Shown here: positions 43,038-50,783 of the stretch, one piece after another
Position numbering within the stretch: the stretch's first letter is position 1
Layout of the letters: every line of letters begins with the position of its first letter
Origin: Streptomyces sp. NBRC 109706
Lineage (GTDB): Bacteria > Actinomycetota > Actinomycetes > Streptomycetales > Streptomycetaceae
Direction: 5' to 3'
DNA length: 64,000 nucleotides
Assembly (NCBI RefSeq): GCF_000974485.1
Contig: NZ_BBOM01000004.1
Location: forward strand, 310,001-374,000
Translations under genes and position numbers: made by a program
Notes under the pieces: generated by a model
The model's input: only the letters and a program-made list of their open reading frames with translations
What the model was told of the DNA's origin: nothing
Database searches by the model: none

Positions 43038-44498
43038 ATGTCTTCCACCTCGACAACGACCGAGCGGACCGGTTCAGGACTGGGCTTACTGGCCGTTCTG
43101 ATGCCGGCGATCCTCGTCACGGTCGCGGCCAGCGACATGGTCAATCTGATGCTCCCGACGATCGGATCCGAGTTCGGTGCGTCCGAGGCCGAACTCGCCT
43201 GGGTCGTCACCGGCTTCCTGTTGATGTTCTCGGTCGGGATCCCCCTGTACGGCCGCGTCTCGGACCGCGTGAGCCTGCGCCGTCTCTTCGCCTTCGCACT
43301 CCTCACCTACGCCCTCGGCAACCTGATCTGCGCGATCTCCTCAAGTCTCGTCGTGCTCGTCGCCGGGCGGATCGTGACCGGCATCGGCGCGGCCGCGATT
43401 CCCGTGCTCTCGATCATCGCCGTCACGACACTGCTGCCGCCGGAGCGGCGCGGCGTCGGGATCGGCGTCGTCTCCGCCGGCGCGGGCGTCGGCACCGCCG
43501 TGGGCCCGGCGTTGGGCGGCGGCATCGGGGACGCGCTCAGCTGGCAGGCGCTGTTCTGGATCATGCTGGTGGTCTCGCTGCTGCTGCTTGTCCCGGCCCT
43601 GCGCGTGCTCCCGGACGAGACCCCGCGGGGCTCGGGCCGGCTCGACCTGCCCGGCGGCCTGCTCCTCGGCCTCGGGGCCGGTCTCGTCCTGTTCGGCATG
43701 ACCCGGGCGCAGGTCTCCGGCTTCGCCGAGCCTCTGTCCTGGGGCAGCCTCGTGGTCGCCATCGCGGCGCTCTCGCTCTTCGGGCTGCGCACCGTCCGCG
43801 TCGACCAGCCGTTCGTTCCGCCGGCGCTGTTCACCAACCGCGTCTACCGGACGGGCATCGTCGTCGCGTTCCTGGCCATGGTCGTCAACCTCGGCGGTCT
43901 GGTGTTCGTCCCGCTGATGCTGGTGGAGGTCAACGAACTCAGCCCGAGCCGGGGCGCGTTGGTCATGATCCCGGCCGGGGTGGTGACCGCGCTTGTCGCG
44001 CCCTGGATCGGGCGCCTCGCCGGCCGCGCCGACGCGCGGCTCCTGGTGCTCCTCGGGCTCGGCCTCATCGGGCTGTTCTCGCTGTTTCTCTCGTCCTTCA
44101 CCGGCGACTCCTCGGTGGCCTTCGCCGGCGTCGGGATCCTCGGGCTGAGCATCGGCTTCATGTTCGTGATGACCACCATCATCAGCGCCGCGGCAAGGGA
44201 GTTGCCCCCCGAGAAGACCGGTGTCGGCCTCGGGATCCTCCAGGGCGCCCAGTTCCTCGGGGCCGGCACCGGCCCCGCCGTGTTCGGCGTGCTGCTCTCC
44301 GCACGGCAGGAGGGCGGCGACGGCGCCGTCAACCCCCTCTTCGACGGTGCTGACGGCTTCGCCTACTCCGACGTCTTCCTGGCCATGGCCGCGGTCGTCG
44401 TCCTCGCCCTCGTCGTCGCGTCCCGGATGCGTCCCGGGGCCAGGACCGGGGCCGACGTCGCCCCCGTGGAACCTCCGAATGCCTCATCGCGTTCCTGA
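43038..44498 (+). CDS. MFS drug exporter, DHA2-like (14 TM)
   Basis: A 486-aa proton-driven efflux protein of the inner membrane. ATG 43038 has GAAGGG about 8 nt upstream. The sequence is a run of hydrophobic helices with the motif-A-type loop GRVSDRVSLRRL after TM2 and the motif-C region GAGVGTAVGPALGGG in TM5, typical of drug:H+ antiporters. The C-terminal tail is short and hydrophilic. The leucine codon at 43086-43088 is TTA, the codon read by the bldA tRNA in Streptomyces, so translation may be limited to late growth. It is partnered with the upstream Rrf2 regulator. The substrate is unknown. It is 5.5 kb from the PKS cluster with a terminator and unrelated genes in between, so a role in polyketide export is only speculative. 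Confidence 0.92.
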   Translation: MSSTSTTTERTGSGLGLLAVLMPAILVTVAASDMVNLMLPTIGSEFGASEAELAWVVTGFLLMFSVGIPLYGRVSDRVSLRRLFAFALLTYALGNLICAISSSLVVLVAGRIVTGIGAAAIPVLSIIAVTTLLPPERRGVGIGVVSAGAGVGTAVGPALGGGIGDALSWQALFWIMLVVSLLLLVPALRVLPDETPRGSGRLDLPGGLLLGLGAGLVLFGMTRAQVSGFAEPLSWGSLVVAIAALSLFGLRTVRVDQPFVPPALFTNRVYRTGIVVAFLAMVVNLGGLVFVPLMLVEVNELSPSRGALVMIPAGVVTALVAPWIGRLAGRADARLLVLLGLGLIGLFSLFLSSFTGDSSVAFAGVGILGLSIGFMFVMTTIISAAARELPPEKTGVGLGILQGAQFLGAGTGPAVFGVLLSARQEGGDGAVNPLFDGADGFAYSDVFLAMAAVVVLALVVASRMRPGARTGADVAPVEPPNASSRS

Positions 44499-44537
44499 AG
44501 CGGGCATGACCGCCTGCCAAAGCACCCGCTCTCCACG

Positions 44538-44564
44538 GAACACACCGTCACCGCCCATGTGTTC
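44538..44564. repeat. Inverted repeat between convergent MFS and SDR genes
   Basis: GAACACA (44538-44544) and TGTGTTC (44558-44564) form perfect 7-bp arms around a 13-nt spacer, in the 116-nt gap between two convergent genes. It could be a weak bidirectional terminator. There is no T-tract. Confidence 0.3.
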
Positions 44565-44614
44565 ACCGCCGAGGACGGGAGGCCGTGTGGGGCGGGCCGC
44601 CGTTCCTCGCCCGC

Positions 44615-45367
44615 TCAGATCTGGTTCGCGCCCCCGTCGACATAGAGGTTCGCGCCGACGACATAGCTGCTCTGGTCCGAGGCGAGGAAGGCCACGGCTG
44701 CGGCGGCCTCCTCGGGTTGGCCCATGCGTCCCCTGGCCACCGTCGCGGCGACATTCTCCTTGACCGCCCGAGCGGTCTCCTCGTCGCCGAAGGCGGCGGT
44801 GCCCCCGGGGGTCTCGATCCAGGCCGGCGAGACCACGTTGACCCGGATGCCACGGCCCTTGAGCTCGGCGGACCAGGTCCGCGCGAAGGACCGGACGGCC
44901 GCCTTCGACGCCGCGTACGCGCCGAACGCCTCCACACCACGATCGCCTGCGGTCGAACCGACCAGGACGACCGAGGCCCCGTCGTTGAGCAGCGGCAACG
45001 CCTTCTGCACGGTGAACAGCGTGCCCCGGACGTTGACCGCGAAGGTCTGGTCGAAGTGCTCCTCGGTGGTCTGCTCCAGCGTCACGAACGTGCCGATCGC
45101 CGCGTTCGCCACGAGCACGTCCAGCCCCTTGCCTCGGACTCGGACCGCGTCGTAGAGCCGGTCCAGGTCGGCCATCGTGGAGATGTCGCCGGCCACCGCC
45201 GTGGCCCGGTCCGGTCCGATGGTCCTGACGGCGGCCTCCAACTCGGCCTCGCGTCGCCCGGTGACAAACACATGCGCGCCCTCGTCCGCCAGGCGTACGG
45301 CGGTCGCCAGGCCGATTCCGGTACTGCCCCCGGTGACCACCGACGTCTTGCCCTCCAGCTGTCCCAT
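44615..45367 (-). CDS. SDR-family NAD(P)-dependent oxidoreductase
   Basis: A 250-aa classical short-chain dehydrogenase/reductase. It has the cofactor motif TGGSTGIG (about 12-19), NAAIG (about 88-92), the catalytic Ser in VLVGSTAG and YAASK (about 150-154). The C-terminal GANLYVDGGANQI is typical of the family. ATG 45365-45367 is preceded by GGAGG at a suitable distance. It is divergent from the AraC gene, with a 116-nt intergenic region carrying a direct repeat ATGAT-CC-ATGAT (about 45428-45439). This is a very common pair in which the AraC protein activates the SDR gene. The substrate cannot be read from the sequence. Confidence 0.92.
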   Translation of the reverse strand: MGQLEGKTSVVTGGSTGIGLATAVRLADEGAHVFVTGRREAELEAAVRTIGPDRATAVAGDISTMADLDRLYDAVRVRGKGLDVLVANAAIGTFVTLEQTTEEHFDQTFAVNVRGTLFTVQKALPLLNDGASVVLVGSTAGDRGVEAFGAYAASKAAVRSFARTWSAELKGRGIRVNVVSPAWIETPGGTAAFGDEETARAVKENVAATVARGRMGQPEEAAAAVAFLASDQSSYVVGANLYVDGGANQI

Positions 45368-45483
45368 GCGGGTGCCTCCATCGCTTTCTCGATCCGTTTG
45401 CTATCGAGACTGCGGGAGCAGCGGAGTATGATCCATGATGCAGAGTCCGGAATTCTTTACGTATCGTCCATGAGGTGCCCTCG

Positions 45484-46479
45484 ATGCTCGGCTTTCGGGA
45501 TCCGGTGGCGGACGCGATCGGCCTGCTCAGGCCCCGCACGGTGATCGGGCCCAGCATCCGCGCCGTGGGCGAGTGGGCGTTGCGCTTCGACCCGTTCCCG
45601 CATGTGCGGATCGGCGGCCTGGTGCGCGGCAGGTGCTGGTTGATCGTCGAGGGCCACGAGCCGGTGCTCCTGCGGGAAGGGGACACCTTCATGCTGGGCA
45701 ACCCGCCGCCCTATGTGCTCGCCAGCACCCCCGACGCGCCCCCGCGCCCGGCGGCGGAGGTGTGGGCGGGGGCCGAGGACGGATTTGTGCGGATCGGCCC
45801 GGAGTCCGAGGACGACCTCTACCTCTGCGTCGGGCATATCGCGTTCGACGACAGGAACGCGGCCCTCCTGACCGATCTGCTGCCGCCGCTCGTGGTCGTC
45901 CGTGTGGCCGATCCTCACGGCATGCGGCTCGCGCAGCTGATCGATCTCCTGGCCACCGAGGTCGGGGTCGACGCCGCTGGCGGCCCGCTGGTGCAGAACC
46001 ACCTCGCACAGATCCTGCTCGTCCACATGCTGCGTGCGCACGCGGCCCAGACCGACCGACCCACCGGCTGGCTGGGGGCCCTGAACGATGACGGTATCGG
46101 CGCCGCGCTGCGCGCCGTGCACGCGGACGTGGCCCACTCCTGGAGCCTCAGGGAACTCGCCGAGATCGGTCACATGTCGCGTTCCGCGTTCGCCCAGGCT
46201 TTCAAGAGCCACGTCGGGGTCCCACCGTTGGAGTACCTGATCCAGTGGCGCATGAGCCTCGCGCGCGACGCCCTCACCCGCGACACCCTGTCGATCTCCG
46301 AACTCGCCCGCGCCACGGGCTACTTGTCCGAGAGCGCGTTCAGCACCGCGTTCCGCCGCGTGGTCGGCTCATCACCCGCACAGTTCCGCAACCAAGCACG
46401 CCAACCAGCCGACGCCCGCCCCACCAACGCCTCCGCGCCGTCTGCGGCGCCTGAGGTCAGCGGGGGCGCCACGCGCTGA
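45484..46479 (+). CDS. AraC-family transcriptional regulator with cupin-type sensor
   Basis: A 331-aa regulator. ATG 45484 has GAGG about 8 nt upstream; an in-frame GTG at 45475 is a weaker alternative. The N-terminal about 180 residues match the cupin_6 effector domain (IGGLVRGRCWLIVEGHEPVLLREGDTFML..). The C-terminal domain has two helix-turn-helices: SLRELAEIGHMSRSAFAQAFKS, and LSISELARATGYLSESAFSTAFRR, ending with the usual SPAQFR. It probably controls the divergent SDR gene. Its 3' end overlaps the 3' end of the convergent ATPase gene by 23 nt, showing that the ATPase block begins exactly at this gene's edge. Confidence 0.92.
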   Translation: MLGFRDPVADAIGLLRPRTVIGPSIRAVGEWALRFDPFPHVRIGGLVRGRCWLIVEGHEPVLLREGDTFMLGNPPPYVLASTPDAPPRPAAEVWAGAEDGFVRIGPESEDDLYLCVGHIAFDDRNAALLTDLLPPLVVVRVADPHGMRLAQLIDLLATEVGVDAAGGPLVQNHLAQILLVHMLRAHAAQTDRPTGWLGALNDDGIGAALRAVHADVAHSWSLRELAEIGHMSRSAFAQAFKSHVGVPPLEYLIQWRMSLARDALTRDTLSISELARATGYLSESAFSTAFRRVVGSSPAQFRNQARQPADARPTNASAPSAAPEVSGGATR

Positions 46480-47878
46480 GGAGTTCGTTCGGACCGAAGA
46501 CCGCCTGAAGGCCGGAGCAGGTGGTGCCGCTTCGGGAGACCGCGACGAGGGGGATCGGTTCGTCGGTGAGCGCGGCCCTGTGCTTGTGCAGGGTGGCCAG
46601 GTCATGGGCGTCGAACGGGGCCGTCTCAAGCCACTTGATCGACCCCAGGAACAGCAACTGCTTCGCCACGGGCTGCCGATCCGCGCCCACGAGGTCGATC
46701 TCGATGTCGTTGCCGCGCGTCCAGTAGCCGCCGACAGCGGGGGCGGCGGGCAGTTCGCCGTCCGGCAGGATCCGGGCTAGGGACTCCCGGATCAGCGGCT
46801 CGACCGCGCGTCCCCGCCAACTGGTCCACTGCTCGCGGATTCGGGCCAGGGTGAGGTCGCCTCGCATCCGCTCGATCTCCGCCATATGGGGGTCGAGGAA
46901 CGCCAGCCAGAAGCGGAGATAGGGGTCCGCCACCCGGTAGCGGCGCTCTTTCGAGGGACGCGGGGAGATCGGAAGTTCGGCCGCCACCACCCGCTTGTCG
47001 ATCAGCAGGTCGGCTGCCCTGCTGAGCGTGCTGTGGGCGATGCCGCCGGCGGCCCGCGCGATGTTGGTGAAGGTCCGCTCGCCCGATCCGATGGCCCGCA
47101 GTACGTCCCTGCCCAACGCCTGCGGCGGGAACTCGGCGGCGAGCGAGCGCTCGGCCGAGACCAGGAGGGCGGAGATCGGGTTCTCCAGCGACGCGTCCAG
47201 GAAGTCCCACATCGAGGCTCCGGCCCGCCATTCCCGGCAGATCAGCGGCAGCCCGCCGGTGATGAGCGCGGCGTCGAAGGCGGCGGCCGGTTCCAGGTCC
47301 AGCATCTCGCCGATGTCCGCCGGCGTCAGCGGCCCCACGACCATCTCCCGACCCCGCTGGTGGAACGGCCGGTCGTAGCTGTTGAGCGCTTCCATCATCG
47401 AGAGATCCGAACCGACCAGCAGCAGCAGGACCGGCTTGCGGCTGAGCAACCGGTCCCAGGCGCGCTGGAGCATGCCCTCGAAGGCGTCGACGCGCCTCAT
47501 GAGGTAGGGCACCTCGTCGATGACGACCACGCTCGGGGCGTCATCGGGCAGTGTCTCCGCCAGGAGCCGGAAGGCCGCGTTCCACTGGCTCGGCGTCTCC
47601 TCCGCGAAGAGCGAGCGATCCGGCAGGGAGGAGTCGGCCACGGCATCGACCAGCTCCGCCAGCTCGTCCTCCGCGGAGCCGCCGGCGGCGGTGAAGAACA
47701 GATGGGGGACCCCTGCCCGGGCAAGGAACTCCTCGACCAGAGTGGACTTACCCACGCGCCGCCTGCCCCGCATGAGCAGGCACCGGCCCGGCTGCGCCGC
47801 GCCCGCCCCGGCGCGGACCTCGTCGAGCGTCCGTCGCAACGTGCGGAGCTCGTGGTCCCTACCGATAAAGCGGTGCAT
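46457..47878 (-). CDS. ATPase_2/DUF234-type ATP-binding protein, copy 1
   Basis: A 473-aa STAND-like P-loop ATPase of the archaeal/bacterial ATPase_2 family. Walker A is GRRRVGKST (about residue 35). Walker B is VVVIDEVPYL (about 120-129). Next comes a winged-helix stretch (FTNIARAAGGIAHSTLSRAADLL). The C-terminal DUF234-like part (YRVADPYLRFWLAFL .. EIDLVGADRQ .. FLGSIKW) resembles a PD-(D/E)XK nuclease core, but the ExK position reads SIK, so it is probably not catalytic. Homologues are widespread with no agreed function. Copy 2 at 56489-57910 has the same length and differs at about six residues. Transcription probably starts at the palindromic promoter at 47922-47945. Confidence 0.88.
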   Translation of the reverse strand: MHRFIGRDHELRTLRRTLDEVRAGAGAAQPGRCLLMRGRRRVGKSTLVEEFLARAGVPHLFFTAAGGSAEDELAELVDAVADSSLPDRSLFAEETPSQWNAAFRLLAETLPDDAPSVVVIDEVPYLMRRVDAFEGMLQRAWDRLLSRKPVLLLLVGSDLSMMEALNSYDRPFHQRGREMVVGPLTPADIGEMLDLEPAAAFDAALITGGLPLICREWRAGASMWDFLDASLENPISALLVSAERSLAAEFPPQALGRDVLRAIGSGERTFTNIARAAGGIAHSTLSRAADLLIDKRVVAAELPISPRPSKERRYRVADPYLRFWLAFLDPHMAEIERMRGDLTLARIREQWTSWRGRAVEPLIRESLARILPDGELPAAPAVGGYWTRGNDIEIDLVGADRQPVAKQLLFLGSIKWLETAPFDAHDLATLHKHRAALTDEPIPLVAVSRSGTTCSGLQAVFGPNELLSAWRPR

Positions 47879-47921
47879 GAGAGGCGATCCCGTCGTAGCA
47901 GCGTCAATCCTCGACACGATG

Positions 47922-47945
47922 GATAGTATCGGTAGCGATACTATC
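47922..47945 (-). promoter_or_regulatory. Perfect 10-4-10 palindrome, promoter/operator of ATPase copy 1
   Basis: GATAGTATCG, 4 nt (GTAG), CGATACTATC. It lies 43 nt before the ATPase start codon and overlaps the ArsR stop codon. Arms and flank (AGAAGAGTTGCGGAGCA on the - strand) are identical at ATPase copy 2, while the spacer and the leader to the ATG differ. This pattern suggests a conserved protein-binding site plus the -35 region (TTGCGG). Confidence 0.7.
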
Positions 47946-48327
47946 TGCTCCGCAACTCTTCTGCGCTTGCTCCGCGGGGCGCGGTCTCGGTCAGATCGTG
48001 GTCGGCATGGCCCAGGGCCTCGTCGACGAGGCGGGCGATATGGCTGTTGCGCAGGGTGTAGACGACGCGGCGTCCCTCCTTGCGCGTGGTGACCAGTCCG
48101 CCGAGGCGGAGTTTGGCCAGATGTTGGCTGACGGCGGGGCGGGCCGCGCCGCAGGCGGTGGTCAGCGCGGTGACGTCGGCCTCGCCGGCGCTGAGGGTGT
48201 GGAGCAGGACGAGTCTGGTGCGGTCGGCGAGCAGGGTGAGCACGTCGGCGGCCCGCGCGTACTGTTCGGGGCTCGGTTCCCCGTGGTGTGAGGCGACCGG
48301 CGGCCGCGGGTGCGCAGGTGCGTTCAT
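47941..48327 (-). CDS. ArsR/SmtB-family metalloregulator
   Basis: A 128-aa winged-helix repressor. The core is LLADRTRLVLLHTLSAGEADVTALTTACGAARPAVSQHLAKLRLGGLV followed by the beta-hairpin wing TTRKEGRRVVYTL. The C-terminal helix has HADHDLTE, a His/Asp-rich segment that may bind Zn or a similar metal at the dimer interface, as in SmtB/CzrA alpha-5 sites; a His-rich N-terminus (HPRPPVASHH) may add ligands. It follows the CDF transporter gene by 92 nt, the usual regulator-transporter pairing. Its last codons (EELRSR-stop) are inside the block shared with ATPase copy 2, so its native C-terminus may have been replaced or duplicated. Confidence 0.9.
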   Translation of the reverse strand: MNAPAHPRPPVASHHGEPSPEQYARAADVLTLLADRTRLVLLHTLSAGEADVTALTTACGAARPAVSQHLAKLRLGGLVTTRKEGRRVVYTLRNSHIARLVDEALGHADHDLTETAPRGASAEELRSR

Positions 48328-48419
48328 GCGCACATGGTGCGGGGGTGGGTGGGGCTTGTCCAGTGACGCCTCCCCGGTGGCCGACTCGGCGGTCACCCGG
48401 GAGGCGCGACCGTTCGCCG

Positions 48420-49238
48420 TCAAGCGTGCGAGTGGGCTTCCAGGTAGCGGCGTCGTGCCTCGGGGCTCGCATGGTGGTCGGTGAGGTGATGCGCATCGTC
48501 CGGGGTGGCACCGTCGCGCGATGGATGGACATGGACGCCCACGCTCTCCAGGTGGGGGATCGCGTGCAGGAGTCGGTGGTGGGTCAGCTGGGCGAGATCG
48601 TGCCCTTCGGCGATGGTGAGATCCGCGTCGACTCCGATGGTGAGATGTGCTTCCAGGCGGTGGCCGCTCCAGCGGGCCCTGACGTTCGAGACGTACTCGA
48701 CGCCGGGGACGGTGGCCGCCGTCCGGTGGATCGCGTCGACCAAGCCGGGCTCGACTCCGTCCATGAGGCGGCGAATGACGGTGCGCGCGGAGGAGACGAG
48801 GATCGCCAGGACGGCCACGGCGATCAACAGGCCGATGATCGCGTCGGCCTGGCGGAAACCGAGCCAGACTCCGACGACGCCGAGGATGACGCCGAGGGAG
48901 GTGAGGCCGTCGACGCGGGCGTGATGTCCCTCCGCGACCAACGCGGCGGAGCCGATGCGGCGCCCGACCCGGTTGCGGTAGACGGCGACCACCTCGTTGC
49001 CGAGTGCCCCGACGACTCCGGCGGCGAGAACCCAGCCGAGATGGGTCGGCGGGCGTGGGTTGACGACGGCGTCGATCGACTCCCGGACGATCAGCACGGC
49101 TGAGAGCGCGATGACGGCCGCGATCAGCAGGCCCGCGAGGTCTTCCGCGCGGCGATAGCCGAACGTGTGGGTCCTGCTGGGCGCGCTCCTCTCCGCCCGC
49201 AACCGCCACGACCACCGAGCGCCCAGCCCAGAACCCAA
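48420..49238 (-). pseudogene. CDF-family metal efflux transporter, 5'-truncated
   Basis: 272 codons remain. Recognisable CDF sequence starts abruptly at THTFGYRRAEDLAG, which in intact members follows TM1-TM2. The upstream residues (MGSGLGARWSWRLRAERS) do not resemble the family. The remaining part has four helices, the second metal-site motif in LVAEGHHARVDGLTS (HxxxD) and the cytoplasmic domain ending in His-rich residues. The first transmembrane pair and its metal-binding motif are missing, so transport is unlikely. The break at about 49185-49240 coincides with the 5' break of the integrase gene on the other strand: two foreign ends were joined here. It was probably once controlled by the downstream ArsR. 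Confidence 0.75.
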
Positions 49239-49315
49239 CTAAACAAAAACCGGCCCCCCCGCCCGACAAACCCGCAGTTCAACAAGAGTCGCCCCCGCAC
49301 CCGCGGGGATCGTCC

Positions 49316-50203
49316 GAGAACCCGCTGCCCAAGGGGCGGGGCACCAGCCCCAAGGCCGCCACCGCAGTGGACAAGCGGTGCCTGCTCAACCCCGAGCAGA
49401 CCGCCGGCCTCCTGGCCTGGGTGCGGCAACGGCCCCGGGGCGGTGAACGACTCCACGCCTACTTCGCCACCCTCTACTACGCCGGCCTCCGACCCGAAGA
49501 GGCTGTCGCGCTGAACGTCATGGATCTCCGGCTGCCCGACGAGGACGACACCACCCAATGGGGTGAAATCGTCGTCCACACCGCCACGCCGGAAGTGGGG
49601 AAGCACTGGACCAACTCCGGCAAGGTCCACGACGAACGGCATCTGAAGGGGCGCGCAGCGGGGGAGGTCCGGGTGGTTCCTGCCCACCCGGCGCTGGTGA
49701 AGATCCTGCGCGAGCACATCACTCGCGAAGCACTCCGGGATGCGGCCCTGCTGTTCCAAGGAGAGCGGGGCGACCGACTGGCCGGCTCGGTGATCCGCCG
49801 CGCCTGGGGACGGGCGCGGGAAGAGGTCCTCACCCCTGCCGAGTACGGCTCGCCGCTCGGGCGCAGGGTCTATGACCTGCGACACACATGCCTGACAACC
49901 TGGCTGAACAACGGCATCCCACCCGCCGACGTGGCCGAGTGGGCCGGCAACAGTGTCCCCGTCCTCCTCAGCACCTACGCGCGTTGCCTTGATGGGCAGA
50001 AGAAGGACCTTCAGCGACGGATCGAAGCCGCCCAGGACCTCACCGGACGGGCTGTCGCCCCGGCCACGCCGACGGAAAACTTGGACACGTATTTGACACG
50101 GACACCGGTAGAAGGCCGATCAGAGCCGGCCCAAACCGGACATCGAGCCCTCCCGCCGTCGCCCCCCGCAGCACCGCCGAGCAGTCGACGACACGCCCGA
50201 TGA
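49316..50203 (+). pseudogene. Tyrosine site-specific recombinase, 5'-truncated
   Basis: About 295 codons of an integrase that is normally about 400-470 aa. Homologous sequence begins in mid-protein at ENPLPKGRGTSPK; a GTG at 49367 is a possible internal start. The catalytic domain is present: Arg in YYAGLRPEEA, Lys in RHLKGRAAGEVRVVP, the box II Arg-His in YDLRHTCLTTWLNNG, Asn where box II usually has His (EWAGNSV), and the Tyr nucleophile in LLSTYARC. The N-terminal arm- and core-binding domains are lost at the CDF junction. The gene ends 28 nt before a tRNA-Arg 3' fragment, the arrangement of integrative elements that recombine into tRNA genes. It is probably a dead remnant. Confidence 0.75.
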
Positions 50204-50231
50204 CCTGCCAAAACATCGGTGAGAAATGGTG

Positions 50232-50278
50232 CGCCCCCGGCAGGACTCGAACCTGCGGCCAAGTGCTTAGAAGGCACC
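50232..50278 (-). tRNA. 3' fragment of tRNA-Arg(TCT), attachment-site remnant
   Basis: Read on the - strand: anticodon stem-loop GGTGC-CTTCTAA-GCACT with anticodon TCT, then the T arm GCAGG-TTCGAGT-CCTGC and the acceptor 3' strand CGGGGGC plus discriminator G. The matching 5' acceptor (GCCCCCG) and the D arm are absent upstream, so this is only the 3' half. Elements that integrate into tRNA genes leave such duplicated 3' ends beside their integrase gene. The intact tRNA-Arg should be elsewhere in the chromosome. Confidence 0.75.
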
Positions 50279-50724
50279 TGGAGTCAGGAGGCGAACGTCG
50301 CGCTGATCTGCGCTTTGGTAGTTGACCGCCTTGTCGTCCGCAGGGCTTCAACACCCATTCGGCAGGGGCGTTCCCGGCGTGTAGCTGAACCACCTGCCCC
50401 CTGGTGCATTTTGACGGTCCCTTCGGGGAGCACTGATTGCCGCTCTCCGCTTCAGCCTCGGACTCGGGCATGACGGCGCTCGACCACACCGAAGCAGAGG
50501 GGGCGAAGCCTCCACATCCGACACGCTACTTGGTGGCAACTGCCGCCACGTTGTGCGATGCCCCAGTTCCCAGGCCGTCGCACCACCGCCCCCTGTGGGC
50601 CCCATTGTTACCGCGCTGGGGTCGACCGGATTGTTCCTTGATAAGGGGAGGACTCGCTTCGGATGCGTGGCTGTCGGGCGTGGCCCGCTGTACAGAGTTG
50701 CACAGTGGCTGAAAGTTACGGACT
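50279..50724. other. Gap without recognisable gene between att remnant and Rhs promoter
   Basis: About 450 nt with no ORF of convincing composition on either strand and no RNA gene I can recognise. It is less GC-rich than the flanks in places. It probably represents decayed element DNA. Confidence 0.4.
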
Positions 50725-50754
50725 TTGACGCTCCGTACCTATGTTATCTAGGGT
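50725..50754 (+). promoter_or_regulatory. Consensus promoter of the Rhs toxin gene
   Basis: TTGACG (50725-50730), 18 nt, TAGGGT (50749-50754): nearly ideal for the Streptomyces principal sigma factor. The expected transcript starts about 23 nt before the ATG at 50784. Confidence 0.7.
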
Positions 50755-50783
50755 GTTCTGAGGTCTCGTCCTGGGGGTGGGTC

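Noticed and set aside
47922..47945. Palindrome as an intrinsic terminator of ArsR
   Set aside because: The arms are AT-rich with no T-tract, and the same palindrome precedes ATPase copy 2 where there is no ArsR gene. A promoter/operator role fits better.
47941..49269. A 442-aa - strand ORF covering ArsR and CDF
   Set aside because: Its C-terminal part is ArsR in the true frame. The N-terminal part is CDF DNA read in the wrong frame. ArsR and CDF are separate genes.
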